A model generated the notes under the pieces. The model saw nothing but the letters and a program-made list of their open reading frames with translations, did not search any database and had not been told where the DNA came from. Made by a program: the position numbers and the translations under genes. From NCBI GenBank assembly GCA_947044365.1, contig OX345637.1, forward strand, positions 2,647,001-2,711,000: DNA of 64,000 bases, in the 5' to 3' direction. Origin of the DNA: Petrosia ficiformis (taxonomy: Eukaryota > Porifera > Demospongiae > Haplosclerida > Petrosiidae). How positions within the stretch are numbered: the first letter of the stretch is position 1; the number at the start of each line of letters is the position of its first letter. Shown here one piece after another: positions 21,667 through 34,157 of the stretch.

Positions 21667-22862
21667 CTACAATTGTGACTCAGCATTCATGAAAGAATTT
21701 TCAATACTCCCAAGTGTTTTAGCAAAATCCAGTTCACTGGCAGTGAGTTCAACATCTTGTCGATGAAACTTTTTGCATGGCTTGATAATATTTCCTCATC
21801 ATCTAATGATGGATTAATATCATGTTGTTGCATGGAGACTTGTTCACAAGGATTTTCATCTAACATCGTTCTTGGAGAGTGTTCCTTCCTCTTGAATTGC
21901 TAGAAAGCGAGATCTGATTGCACTTCTAGAAGCTCTAGGTCTGACCAAAACCATCGCATTAGTTTTGGGAGCATTTTCAGTGTCTGAAGAGTTGGTAATT
22001 GCTAAGGTTGGATGTACAATAGTAGGTTTCGGATTTCTAGTTTCTTGTTCTGACTTTCTTCTTCCTCGACGATATAGTAGGATACTAGCAGTCAGTGTCA
22101 TAATGCAGGCTAAGAGTGAAATCACAAGTACTGCTGATGCTACTCCAACATACACTAAAATATTCTCATGATTGACTTGAGAATTTTTCAAAGGTAGGGA
22201 AAATGGTTCAGTCGCTAATGATGTTGTATTTGTCTGTTCTGGTTGAATGACAAAATTAGTAGAACAGGCATCACTATTAGCACCTATAGTACTTGTAGAA
22301 TTGATATTACTAGTAGAAATTAATGTACTACTCGTAAAACCAGTACTACCAGTACCTATAGTAATACCAGTACCTATAGTAGTAACAGCACCTATAGTAG
22401 TTCCAGTACCTAGAGCAGTAGACCTTGTCGAGTCCATGGTGCCTGTGGTACTCGTACTTTCAATAATTTGTAGATTGCTATCTTGGCTAAACTCTCCTTG
22501 CAGAGTAGCACTTAATATACTTGTCTGGATACTTACAGGTATTGTTTCATTCAGTGAAGATAAGTGGACAACAATCTTGTATAGTGATTCCTCATTTGGA
22601 AGTTTGTAATCAAAACGATAAGTTGCATGAAATCTGTCAAAAATCAATTGATTTGAAATTGTTGTGTTTGTAATGTTTCCTATAGCTATAAAACAGATGT
22701 GAAGAATGCATTTTGTGATCATAACATGTATACCTGAATTTAAAACAGTTTCCAGGAATGCAGAAAAAGAGTACTCGGGAGCTAATTCACCTTCCATTTT
22801 GCTAACACTTATTGTTAGAGTGCCTGTATCATAATTCAATTGTGTCAAACTTATACCAAGTA
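21667..22862 (-). CDS. Ser/Thr/Gly-rich single-pass membrane protein, partial, tail frame-broken
   Basis: Two supported exons on the minus strand are 22734-22862 (acceptor TATATAG above it) and 21856-22685. A 48-bp GT-AG intron, a multiple of three, separates them. The ectodomain has N-glycosylation sites (NITNTT, NETI). A roughly 100-residue low-complexity T/S/G/I stalk follows, with repeats such as TTIGTGITIGTG. Then come a membrane helix (VYVGVASAVLVISLLAC onward) and a basic stop-transfer RRGRRK. After the in-frame stop at 21856, coding-like sequence continues in the next frame (LDENPCEQVSMQQHD) and then in the third (ELTASELDFAKTLGSIENSF) to a stop at 21667. That implies two indels, the second at an A5 run. 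Upstream exons and signal peptide were not found. No family recognised; a mucin-like cell-surface receptor is the best description. Confidence 0.6.
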
Positions 22863-22998
22863 CTATATAAAAGTGGCGAAAACAGAGAATGTTATTATCA
22901 CTAACAAAAGACAAAAACATCATAATTATACACATGTATGTATACAAATTGTAATATTCTTGATAAACATATGCTTCAATAACAACCAATAACACCAA

Positions 22999-24199
22999 GT
23001 ATATTCAACAACTGAATAACAGGGAACAACTACATTATACAGCTAATAATTAATTAAATACATACACAGGAGCCCATAATAATAGTGTGTAACAGAGATG
23101 ATGAAGGTGATTGGCAAGCAATACATGATATCACAGTACGTGTTTTCAATATCAGCATCTGTCTTGGGCCAGTACAAGTAACTTTGAACAAGCGATTTCA
23201 TTTTACGAATGAGCATAATGTAATTCATTAAATATTCTTTGTCCCGGGAACCCCATAAAATATATTAATCCTGAATTCATCGTGTCCATGCTTGTAAGTA
23301 CATAGTGGTCCATCAACTTCAGCACTTGGCCAATGAACAGAAACACAAGGAAAACATTCAGTAATGCAGATGCCTTAAGTCTCGATCCTGCCTAAAGTGA
23401 TAACAATGTCATTTGATGGTGTTCCAGGAGACTTTGTCCATCTCATTCATCATCTATATCTACCATATTCAATAGATCAGGGCCAGACTCGTTGCAATGT
23501 AATTGTAATTGTAATTGCAATAAATTATTATTTATCATTACCTACTTTCAATTAATCTTAGTCCTAATTGCAAGTATTAACTATAACTGTAATGGTAATT
23601 GTGAATTTATCATCCACTAACAGCAAGCCAAAAAGACTCATCTCTTGCCTAATCATTTTAACAACCTTTGGGTTAACTGAGTGAAGTATAGTGACCTAAT
23701 TAATTAAATTGGAAGATTTTATATATAACTAATCATTATGGCCAATACTTACACATCAATTCTAATTCTAATCTATACATCATAGTCAGTAACCAATTAT
23801 TATAACCATTGATCAAAAAGCTAATTACAACAAGCCTACTAAATAAATGGACTAGAAAAGATGCTGTTCCCTCAAAAGTGTATCATTGCTTGATTGAATA
23901 TTGATATGTACTAAGGATGAGAGACATTGAGAGTCCATCTCTAAATGCGAGAAGAAGCCATTCGGAGAATCTTCCTAGTTCATTCAAAAGGTACGATAGA
24001 GATTCAACTGTTGGTGATCAGACTTTATATACAAAAATCTGCAACAAAAATAGTTATGAAATTTCGTAGTGCCAAATACTATGGCAAGTACTACCTTTTC
24101 TGCTAAAAATTCTTGTTATGATTATCGACAGTTTTAGCTCAAATACTTGTATAATGGAGCAAGCCTTGCAAGCATGTTTGGGAGATTGGTACTGTAGTA
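22999..24199. other. intergenic, no gene assigned
   Basis: AT-rich. It may hold 5' exons of the membrane protein on the minus strand, but none could be joined. A short (TAATTG)-like stretch lies at 23495-23600. Confidence 0.45.
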
Positions 24200-24650
24200 A
24201 TTTAAAAATGACTTCACTCAGTAATTATTATTATTGGGTCTGGGGAGCTTCCTTGATTGCTTGGGTGAAGCCATCTGGATTCATAACATGGTCTAAATAG
24301 TCTTGCTGACCCATTCTGCTTTTTTAAGTACTTAGGTACTAATAGGTGCAACTCAAATTACAAACTGAACAGGGGAAATAACACCTAAACTCTCCAGCTC
24401 AGGTTCAACATTTTTTTCTTGAGAACAAAGGGAATATATCTAGGTTTCAGTCTGGTGTAATCTGAACTTTGACACCCTCAAGACAACCCAGTACATCCTT
24501 AAAAACAACTGAAAGCTTTTCTACGAATTTATTATGGTTCACTAGTCTGCGAACTTACAAAAGTCTACTTTGATCTTGCAGAGCCAGTCCCTTTCAATAA
24601 GGTCAAGACTAATCTCAACAAGAGCAATATCTGTAGTACATGTACAATCT
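24200..24650 (-). pseudogene. highly decayed gypsy relic
   Basis: Nucleotide blocks match the 12.5-15 kb gypsy element in the same order as there: the RT segment near 24230 (GGGTCTGGGGAGCTTCCTTG), CTGAACTTTGACACCCTCAA, and the protease-linked TTGATCTTGCAGAGCCAGTC. All frames are closed. Confidence 0.7.
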
Positions 24651-24794
24651 TAATTCTACATCATTAGCAACAAAGTAGTACTTGAGACGTTCAAACAACT
24701 TTCTTTTGTGGAATAAATGGAGCTAATAAACTAATTGTTTATCCTTATCAGCATTGTAATATCTTGGGTTGTACTTGATAAAGATATGATTCAC

Positions 24795-25950
24795 TAACGA
24801 TCAATAAAGGTGCATTATAGTGAATAACTCTATTTAATTGTACGTGTCTCCACACCCTGTTGTTCACTGTATCTTGACTGGTCACAGTATTTAAAGCGAC
24901 GCATTTTTGATAATGAAGCCAGGATCTTTGCTAGTTTTTATGTTATAATCTTCCCTAATTTGGATTTCATTTTAAAGGTGCATTATATGGAATAACTCCA
25001 TTTAATTGTGTGTCTCTCCAAGCCCAATTGCTCACTGCATAATAGACTGGTAATAATATTTAATAGTGATGGAAGATAAGTATCTTTACTAATGAAGCTA
25101 AGGATCTTTGCTAGTTTCTATGTGTTAGTCATCCCTAATTAGATTTCATTTTAAAGGTGCATTATACGGAATAACTCCATTTAATTGTGTGTCTCTCCCA
25201 GCCCAATTGTTCACTGTACCTCAACTGATCACATATTTAAAGCGACAAAAGATAAGGATCATTGGTAATGTAGCTAAGGATCTTTGCTAGTTTCTATATT
25301 CTAATCATCCCTAATTGGATTTCCTTATTATACTGAATAACTCCATTTAATTGTGGGTCTCTCCAAGCCCAATTGTTCACTGTACCTCACTGATCACTGT
25401 ATTTAAAAGCAACAGAAGATAAGGATCTTTTTGGTAATGAAGCTAAAAATCTTTGCTAGTTTCATTGTTTTAATCATCCCTAATGGGATTTCATTTTAAA
25501 GGTGCATTATACCGAATAACTCCATTTAATTGTATGTCTCTCCAAGCCCAATTGTTCACTGTACCTGGACTGATCACAGTATTTAAAGCCACAGAAGATA
25601 AGTAATGAAGCTAAGGATTTTTACTAGTTTCTATGTTCTAATCATCCCTAATGGGATTTCATTTAAAAGGTGCATTATACTGAATAATTCCATTTAATCG
25701 TGTGTTTCTCCAAGCCCATTTGTTCACTGTATAATAATAAACTGGCAATAGCATTTAATAGTGACGGAAAATAAAGATCATTGGTAATGAATGTAAGGAT
25801 ATTTGCTAGTTTCTATGTTCAAATCATGCAGAATTGGATTTCAGTTTAAAGGTGCATTATACAGAATAATTGTGTGTCTCTCCAAGCCCTGTTGTTCCCA
25901 TATATAATAGACTGGTAACAGTATTGAATAACAACACATTAAACTTAGCT
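24795..25950. repeat. ~173-bp tandem satellite, about 7 copies
   Basis: The marker GGTGCATTATA recurs near 24809, 24978, 25156, 25500, 25669 and 25849, with a truncated one near 25328. This gives spacings of about 169-179 bp. Each unit also has CCATTTAATTG, CTCTCCAAGCCC, GTTCACTGTA and GGATCTTTGCTAGTTTCTAT. The last unit lies within the left arm of the large inverted repeat, and one further unit is at the far end of the right arm (about 28840-28945). Confidence 0.9.
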
Positions 25951-26985
25951 ACAATAATTACATGTCTTCCTAGTATCATAGAGTGTGACATAATTTCATT
26001 TAAGGATCTTTGATATTTCCTTAAGTATCGATTTATCCTAATTTGATGCTCTTGTCAACTCATTTGATTGCGTATGTCTTCAACCCCTGTTGTTCTCTGT
26101 ATCGAATATGGAAGGTATTTCATAGTTTCTAAATCACAGCTAATTGTCTTTGGCAGTTCTTATGTTGCATTCATCCCCTGTTTTCTATGTTCTCTGTTAG
26201 TTTTTCTCTTGCACTAGTTAAATACCATTTTTAAATTAAGGAATCTATCCAATGTATGTGTGTGAGCACTATTGAATCATTTGTGTTTATCTTTCTCTCC
26301 ATCTGATATTTCTTCAAGCCTTCCATAATTATATTTTGATCTCTTCATCAAATGTCACTCATAGTTTTCTACTTTAACATTATTATTTTCTAAAATCAAC
26401 ATCCATAGGTCTACACCAAGATACCCTTTTTCTAGACTTGCAATGGCAATAATTATTCTAGCTAGTTTGTGAAATAATGTATATATATTGCAGTCAAAGT
26501 AGGTAAAAAAAATAGCAAACAGAGTAGACTGAACTCAATAAATACATTTAATTGTATGCATTTTCAACTCTCCTTGTTTGCTGAATATTAATCATAGTCT
26601 GGTGAAGAACAACTGGACTTTCAGACACACACGCAATTACTGAATGTAAATATTGAGTATAAGTTTCACGTTTACAAAATAATCAAGTTTGGAATGATGA
26701 GAATATAGAAACCAGTAATGATTGCTAGCTTCAGTTTAGAAACTACCAAACATCCTAAAATTCAGTCCTTATTACTACTGCACTTTATCACAATCAGATT
26801 AAGTGACATAATATTAGGATCTTTGGTATTTTCTGAAATTAAAGGATCTAATGTGTCTTGAATGGTTTCTATATAGGGTTTCTCATGACATTAGAACCAA
26901 CCTAATATATGTACTAAGCCTATTATAATCCAAAAGTGAAGCCGATTCCTGGAGCAGAATGATTAAAAGTGGGTGTAACTTGAAA
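25764..26985 (+). repeat. large inverted repeat, left arm
   Basis: About 1.2 kb, the reverse complement of 27545-28945 with scattered differences. For example, the block ACATCCATAGGTCTACACC at 26400 is mirrored near 28040. It carries one satellite unit at its outer end. No coding sequence seen. Confidence 0.9.
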
Positions 26986-27544
26986 ACGATACATCAAAAT
27001 ATGAACTCAATACATAAATACAATACAATACCATATCAGTAAGTGGAGTGACAGTCAGGGGTTTACTTTCTGATTTCATGATTTCGAGTAACATTCAGAA
27101 GCAACTCTATTCAATCATATATAACTTCAGCTCCAGCAAAAGTATGAAATTAGAAAGGAAATGGCTGACAGTAGTTACAACTTCTGACATGGATACCCTG
27201 ATTTCATATATTCGGACCATGGTTTTCTGCTTATTATGTATGTACCACTTATAATTTGGGTGTTGTGGCCATAAGTGCTTAGATATTCACAGTGTTTTTG
27301 AGGGTTTCTCGTGGCATTAGAACCAACATAACATATACCAATTGCTTCACTGCAAAAACAAAATTGTTAAAATAACTCTTTAATTGGTTAGTACAGTTGC
27401 GAGGATTAACAAAATGTCAGTTATTCAGGTTATTAGCTGTCAATTAGTCAGTTATTCAGATTGTTATGAATTCACACATTCTTAATACCATTTATTCCAA
27501 TAGTTGAAGCAGCATATAGTGCATATTTTGACATTTTATGTATT
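26986..27544. other. spacer of the large inverted repeat
   Basis: About 560 bp of unique-looking sequence separates the arms. It includes a dispersed repeat copy at 27345-27515. The single open frame at 27048-27254 has no recognisable domain. Confidence 0.6.
27345..27515 (+). repeat. dispersed repeat family, copy 3
   Basis: It shares TTCACTGCAAAAACAAAAT, GGTTAGTACAGTTGCGAGG and TAGTTGAAGCAGCATA with 15975-16140, and a weaker match with 11085-11210. Confidence 0.6.
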
Positions 27545-28945
27545 GTTTTCAAGCTACACCCACTTTTAATCGTTCTGCTTCAGGATTCGGCTTCACTTTA
27601 GATCCTTTAATTTCAGAAAATTCCAAAGATCTTAATATTATGTCATTTAATCTGATTGTGATAAAGTGCAGTAGTAATAATGACTGAATTTTAGGATGTT
27701 TGGTAGTTTCTAAACTGATTAAACTAGCAATCATTATTGGTTTCTATATTCTCATCATTCCAAACTTGATTATTTTGTAAACGTGAAACTTTATACTCAA
27801 TATTTACATTCAGTAATTGTGTGTGTGTCTCAAAGTCCAGTCGTTCTTCACCAGACTATGATTAATACTCAGCAAACAAGAAGAGTTGAAAATGCATAAT
27901 TATTGAGTTCAGTCTACTCTGTTTGCTATTTTTTTTTACCTACTTTGACTGCAATATAATTATATACATTAATTCACAAACTAGCTAGAATAATTATTGC
28001 CATTGCAAGTCTAGAAAAAGGGTATCCCGGTGTAGACCTATGGATGTTGATTTTAGAAAATAATTATGTTAAAGTAGAAAACTATGAGTGACATTTGATG
28101 AAGAGATCAAAATATAATTATGGAAGGCTTGAAGAAATATCAGATGGAGAGAAAGATAAACACAAATGATTCAATAGTGCTCACACACATACAATGGATA
28201 ACTAGTGCATGACTTCACATACGTAATTAATAAATGCATCTCTGTACCACAAAGAATGTTCTGAAGTGTTGTAATTCTGAATATGTTTAGTTATTTGTTG
28301 GGCTATCATACCATTTCATGACAGAAAAAGCTTGTTTGCTTTTAATACTCCATCACAACATGGCATAACAATCCATCAAAGTAACCATTACTTTATTAAA
28401 AGAGCAGCTGATTTTAGAACCTCTAATTAACAGATGATTCCAGATATAAGCTAGAAAATTTAATTTATAACAACATTTTAAACTGACACTAGATAAATAT
28501 TTGCAAGAGAAAAACTAACAGAGAACATAGAAAACAGGGGATGAATGCAACATAAGAACTGCCAAAGACAATTAGCTGTGATTTAGAAACTATGAAATAC
28601 CTTCCATATTCGATACAGAGAACAACAGGGGTTGAAGACATACGCAATCAAATGAGTTGACAAGAGCATCAAATTAGGATAAATCGATACTTAAGGAAAT
28701 ATCAAAGATCCTTAAATGAAATTATGTCACACTCTATGATACTATGAAGACATGTAATTATTGTAGCTAAGTTTAATGTGTTGTTATTCAATATAACTGT
28801 TACCAGTCTATTATATATGGGAACAACAGGGCTTGGAGAGACACACAATTATTCAGTATAATGCACCTTTAAACTGAAATCCAATTCTGCATGATTTGAA
28901 CATAGAAACTAGCAAATATCCTTAGATTCATCTTTATTTTCCATC
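27545..28945 (-). repeat. large inverted repeat, right arm
   Basis: About 1.4 kb mirroring 25764-26985. It is slightly longer than the left arm because of internal indels, including extra sequence around 28200-28490. Confidence 0.9.
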
Positions 28946-29195
28946 AGGACCAACATCCAGGGATACTCTGACAGAGTGGTTGGTGGGTAACATGTGAGGG
29001 AATCCTAGGATTATCCTAGGACAGTCAGTGTAACACAAACATCCAGGGATACTCTGACAGATGGATTGGTGGAAAATATGTGAGGGAATCCTAGGATTAT
29101 CCTAGGACAATCAGTGTAACACCAACATCCAGGGATACTCTGACAGATGAGTTGGTGGGTATCATGTGAGGGATTCAAGGATTATCTTAGGGTAG
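28946..29195. repeat. 88-bp minisatellite, about 2.8 copies
   Basis: Units start AACATCCAGGGATACTCTGA near 28952, 29037 and 29124. They contain GTGAGGGAATCCTAGGATTA followed by TCCTAGGACA, a near palindrome around paired CCTAGG sites. The third copy is degraded at that point. Confidence 0.9.
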
Positions 29196-31698
29196 GTTAA
29201 TGCTATCTCTGGTAATCCTCAGTAACTTTGGATTTTAGACTGTGCATATATTCTTGTAATCAATTATTGAGCATGCCCAGTTGGCTGCTCATGCATTGTA
29301 GAAAATAAGTAACTTTGATTTGTTGTATTTTAATCTTCTTTCTAAATAAACGATATAAACAGTACACACTGGACAGTTGACTGTCTGTGGGGTGGTTGGA
29401 CATAGGTGTAACTGCCAATGGTAGCTACACCAAATGACCCTATAAAAGCACTGCTTCCTATACAAAACTGTGGAATACCGAGATCAATATGATGTTGAAA
29501 GTAAGTGTCCATTTTTGAAAATTATGTAATAAGTAACAAATGAATATTTGGATAAATGAATATTAATTAATTTCATAACTAATCTTCATACTCTTTATTC
29601 TTCTAGATGGGTTTGTATTGATGTACATAATATTCAGAGTGAAACTACTGCAACGTGGTGTCAATCATGAGAGAGAGCTCCATCAACTATTGAAAGACCA
29701 AAAAGTGTCAATCTCTTTGAATCATTCATCTGCATGTATCTATCTGTCAATCCCAATTCATCCATCTACCGGTATCCATCAATCTACATTTACTGTATCT
29801 ACATTATACATATACAATATAGTACAGTACATTGATGTATCATACATGTTCATATATGTACATATATGTACATTATTGCTGAGAGAATTATTCAATATTT
29901 AATTTGAAGCTTTGAGGCTTTGAAGGTTCACATGTTTTTATCAATGTTGGTCTTACATTAATTAACTATAGAAAGCCTCCAAAACTGCTAAATAAGTAGT
30001 AGTAGTCTTTTTCCTGTTTCTACTCTGATTCTGCATCACTGAACTGAGTAATAAGACTTGCAGGAGGAACAAGCAACACATCCTTCAAACCTTTTTTGAA
30101 AAACGCTCAACTTTGAATGCGAGCCCTAGTGTACATAAATGTTTAATGCATACATTTAATGTACTGTACATATATTATAGATACATGTACAATTGTACAT
30201 ACATATGTATTATGATATATATACATTTCACAGGTAACATTTCCCAATGGAAGTGCTCATTGTTTGACATTTCATTCTCTAGAGATGAATCTTTATAAGC
30301 AGACAAGTCTTTCCAGCTATCATGCATATATACTTATGATATGTATATGTCTGTCTAGCTCTCATTTTATGCATCATAATTATTGCGTTATTTATATTTT
30401 TCTATCTATCTTTTTTGTTTTCTTTTTTTACATTGCAAAACTTCAACTGAGAGGAATTTATATAGTACTGGTTCTTAAGTATTGGTCTAACAATGAAATA
30501 ACACAATATGCAATGAGGAGTGAAAGATCCAGGTTCGACTAGCCAAGATGAGCGATGAGAACATCACGCTATCAACTTGTCCACAAGAAACTAAAATATA
30601 ATCTTTCTATTTATCTATCTACCTACCTACCAACATGTACCTGTCTATCTACCAACATACTTACCTATCTATCTATCCATCTGTCTGTTTATCTATCTAT
30701 CTCTCTATCTATCTATCTATTTATCTGACATAACTCATTATGTTCATCAGATTCTACACAAAATCAAAAGGAGTCAAGGTAAGGATCAACAATCCAACCA
30801 TAAGAAATACTGCGATATATACTAGTTATTTACATGTAATTATAGAACCCTGTAATATACAGTTTAGTATCATGTAATACATGTACATGTATATAGTGTG
30901 CTTGAAATATATATATATATATATATGTTCATATCAGTGGAATGAGAAGATGTAATGTACTAGGGGGAGTATAAATGTACATTTATATATCACATCAGTT
31001 AGTTATGGAAACCTAGTTATAAATTGTGATTGGAAGAGAGGATACAAAGATACATGCATATGAAGAATGTTTGGACGAGGAAGGTGGGCCCAAGGGACAG
31101 CAAAAGAGTGTAACTCAACCACATACCATATAAAGATAATTATAATGAGCGTGGTTATATGAATACATGCATGTTTTGATTGAGCCATATTTTAAAGGAA
31201 TAATAAATTAATTATTAAAAATCAACTATTATCATACATGCATAATAAATCATTGTTACAAATATATTTGAATACTGAACATGTTAATATTTAAATATTC
31301 CGGATATGGGAGTCTTAATCAATTGATTAATGAATTATTGTATAGGGCTATGTGATAGTGCAATAGTGAGACTCATTATACTCGATGTAACTATCATGAC
31401 AGCGATAGCTATATTTTAGCTAAAACTGCTATCATGACAGTGTACATGAAGATACAGGTATGTGTATTTGACATTGTCTTGCCTAAACATACCCACAAAC
31501 ATGTGAAAAAAATGCAAAGATGGAGAGGAATATTTCTGGTTAAATTAATAGCTGCAGGTTTTGTATTGAAGGGCTCTAAGAGGGTTATTTTCAATAAAAT
31601 GTTATATTACTAATATATTCAGCCATTTTATACACTATAAATGTATAATTTTATCTATAGGATTACGATAATTTTTATAGATAACAATAAGTATAATG
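29196..31698. other. intergenic with microsatellites, unassigned exon-like pieces
   Basis: Several short pieces have splice-like borders but no recognised domain: 29607-29720 (contains RVKLLQRGVNHERELHQLLK), 30235-30300 and 30751-30779. (TCTA)n microsatellite covers 30600-30725. Nothing here can be assembled into a gene with confidence. Confidence 0.35.
30600..30725. repeat. (TCTA)n imperfect microsatellite
   Basis: Irregular TCTA/ACCT tetranucleotide repeats. Confidence 0.85.
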
Positions 31699-32277
31699 TA
31701 GTATCAGCTAAATCCAGTAGATTAGCTGATATTACTATCAACTAAGTCCTGTAGATTAGCTGATATTACTATCAGCTAAGTCCAGTAGATTAGCTGATAT
31801 TACTATCAGCTGAGTCCAGTAAATTAGCTGATATTACTATCAGCAAAGTCCAGTAAATTAGCTGATATTACTATCAGCTAAGTCCAGTAGATTAGCTGAT
31901 ATTACTATCAGCTGAGTCCAGTAGATTAACTGATATTACTATCAACTAAGTACAGTAGATTAGCTGATATTACTATCAGCTAATTCCAGTAGATTAGTGA
32001 TGTTACTATCAGCTGAGTCCAGTATTACTATCAGCTGAGTCCAGTATATTGCTGATATTACTATCAGCTGAGTCCAGTATATTGCTGATATTACTATCAG
32101 CTAATTCCAGTAGATTAGCTGATGTTACTATCAGCTAAGTCCAGTAGATTAGCTGATATTACTATCAGCTGAGTCCAGTAGATTAGCTGATATTACTATC
32201 AGCTAATTCCAGTAGATTAGCTGATGTTACTATCAGCTAAGTCCAGTAGATTAGCTGATATTACTATCAGCCAATTC
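31699..32277. repeat. ~34-bp hairpin minisatellite, about 17 copies
   Basis: The unit is GTAGATTAGCTGATATTACT followed by ATCAGCTAAGTCCA, with small variants (GAGTCC, ATTCC, CAAGTCC). Every full unit holds a perfect 10-bp stem, TTAGCTGATA/TATCAGCTAA, around a TTAC loop. Some units lack the TTAGC part (32000-32095). No cas-like genes or unique spacers are present. Confidence 0.95.
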
Positions 32278-32447
32278 TTAGCTCAACAATTAAACTAGGG
32301 GGAGTTGCTTGGACGACGTGCAATATATGAACGTCGGGATGAATGATCTTAAAGCCGGATCCGAAGTATGGTATTGAGTAATGTAGGGGTTAAAAATGCA
32401 ATATTTTATCCAGTCCTAACCGTTCTCATTTTGGGTTTCATCAACAG

Positions 32448-32654
32448 TCTGGTGCTATTTCAGTAGAGAGTGAGGAAACGTATTTGGTATGTTCCTGTAT
32501 GCAATTTTTCTCTCCTATTTATATAATTTTATGTGGATAGAATGTACTACAAGAAGAACACAATAATTATTGCTTTTGTTTATTGTAGAAAAAACATAGA
32601 CTGAAACAATTGATGTGTAGCCACTTCCCATTTGTGTATGCACCAGAGCTGTAA
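32448..32654 (+). other. candidate two terminal exons of an unknown gene
   Basis: Two phase-0 exons, 32448-32486 and 32589-32654, have clean CAG/TAG acceptors and a GTATG donor. They encode SGAISVESEETYL then KKHRLKQLMCSHFPFVYAPE and a stop. The upstream exons could not be found; pieces at 29.6-30.8 kb are possible. No family recognised. Confidence 0.35.
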
Positions 32655-34157
32655 CATTAGCCAGAAAACTAATTTCATAAGTGATGTTAATATAATTATA
32701 TGCATAAATAATTTTGTCACAAAACTAGTGCTATATCAGGTTTATAAACACTAAGTCGGAATGTCACATTCATGAGGTTACCTCATTCACTTCGAAACTT
32801 ATACTTTTGTAGAGTTAAGATAACACATAATTTTATCTGTTGTCCCAGGCAATATTAATTAATTAGCCTGTATTTTGTAACTATTTGTATCTTCACCTTA
32901 GTGTGATTGTCGTCTGTATTATATACATCTGGTTTTCAACCTGAAATATAATTGATCATAGTCATTGTTGTAATAGAACAATTAATAATCATTGATTCTT
33001 GTTCGCTTGATCTACTCTATACTGAAACTAAGTAAAACATAAACCAATCATAATGATATAATTATAATTAAATACTTTTTTCTCCAATATATAACAGTGT
33101 TTGTGTATTATAATTATAATCATATATGACTATATGAAAGTGAATATGGAATTTTAGTAATAGCTTGTATAGATATAATATATTATGAAGAATAAACCCT
33201 CTACATACATACTACATACTCAACTAGTTATTAGAACTTCATAGAACTTGATTATCAGTATGAGTTATACTATCTGTAGCTATAAGATGTTTCTATTTGG
33301 TGAGTTTATGAAAATACAAAAGCCATGTATTCTTGCATTAGTCCCATTCAAACATGAATAAGTATTTTATAATGTGGAATTATATAATCTTATTAGTACA
33401 TAGCAATGTGATGATGAAGAGTGTTTTAAATCCATGAAATCATGTAGTTTTACTTACATTCAAATTTGTCGTTTGCACTGAATCCAAATCTAAATTACAA
33501 TTATATTGCGGCTAAAATAAAGTTGTTAAAAATGTATTAGTTATTACATTTGCAAGGTAGAGCAGTTTGTCATACCATAACATGATATTATAAAGTAAAT
33601 TAAAGCTTAACGTATTAGTATGTTTGTAGGTTTCAAAGTAATTAAATTATGCCTTTCTAGGTTTCCAAATTAGTAAATTAGATTGTGTTTGTAGGTTTCC
33701 AAACCCTTTTGGTGCATAACATTTAGTAAGGTTACTATCAAAGTGTATTTCGTTGGCATTATAGTGCTTTGTTACAAGTATATTGTACTCTAACCATTTT
33801 AGTTGGTGTTTAATTTTGTTGCTAACGTACCATTCCAATCTTAATCGTTCCGTGTTTTTTTTCAGGAATTTATATCCCTATATATACATACTCTATCATT
33901 TTTTATGCTGTTTTTTTTATTATTTTTAGTGCAAAATAGTTGTGGCAGTTGCATGTCTGTATCAATACAACCTACACAACCATTAATACATACTACACAA
34001 ATGTACTAACATAGTTATTTTAAAAATTAGGTTTAGTTTATTGATTTACTGATGCAGTAAATTACATTCCAGTGATTGAGTTATCACGTGACAGCAATTG
34101 TTCATCAGCAGCTTGATTTTATACTTTCTACTTCCTAATTATCATCAGTTAAATGAA
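32655..34157. other. intergenic; upstream region of the NLR gene
   Basis: AT-rich, no gene seen. Just before the NLR start a three-codon upstream frame, ATG AAA TGA (34153-34161), overlaps the main ATG at 34158. Confidence 0.5.

Noticed and set aside
22247..22609. 120-codon open frame on the plus strand
   Set aside because: It is antisense to the T/S/G-rich stalk of the minus-strand membrane protein and hydrophobic only because of that repeat.
31699..32277. CRISPR-like array
   Set aside because: The units are contiguous with no unique spacers, the setting is a eukaryotic genome, and there are no cas genes. It is a hairpin minisatellite.
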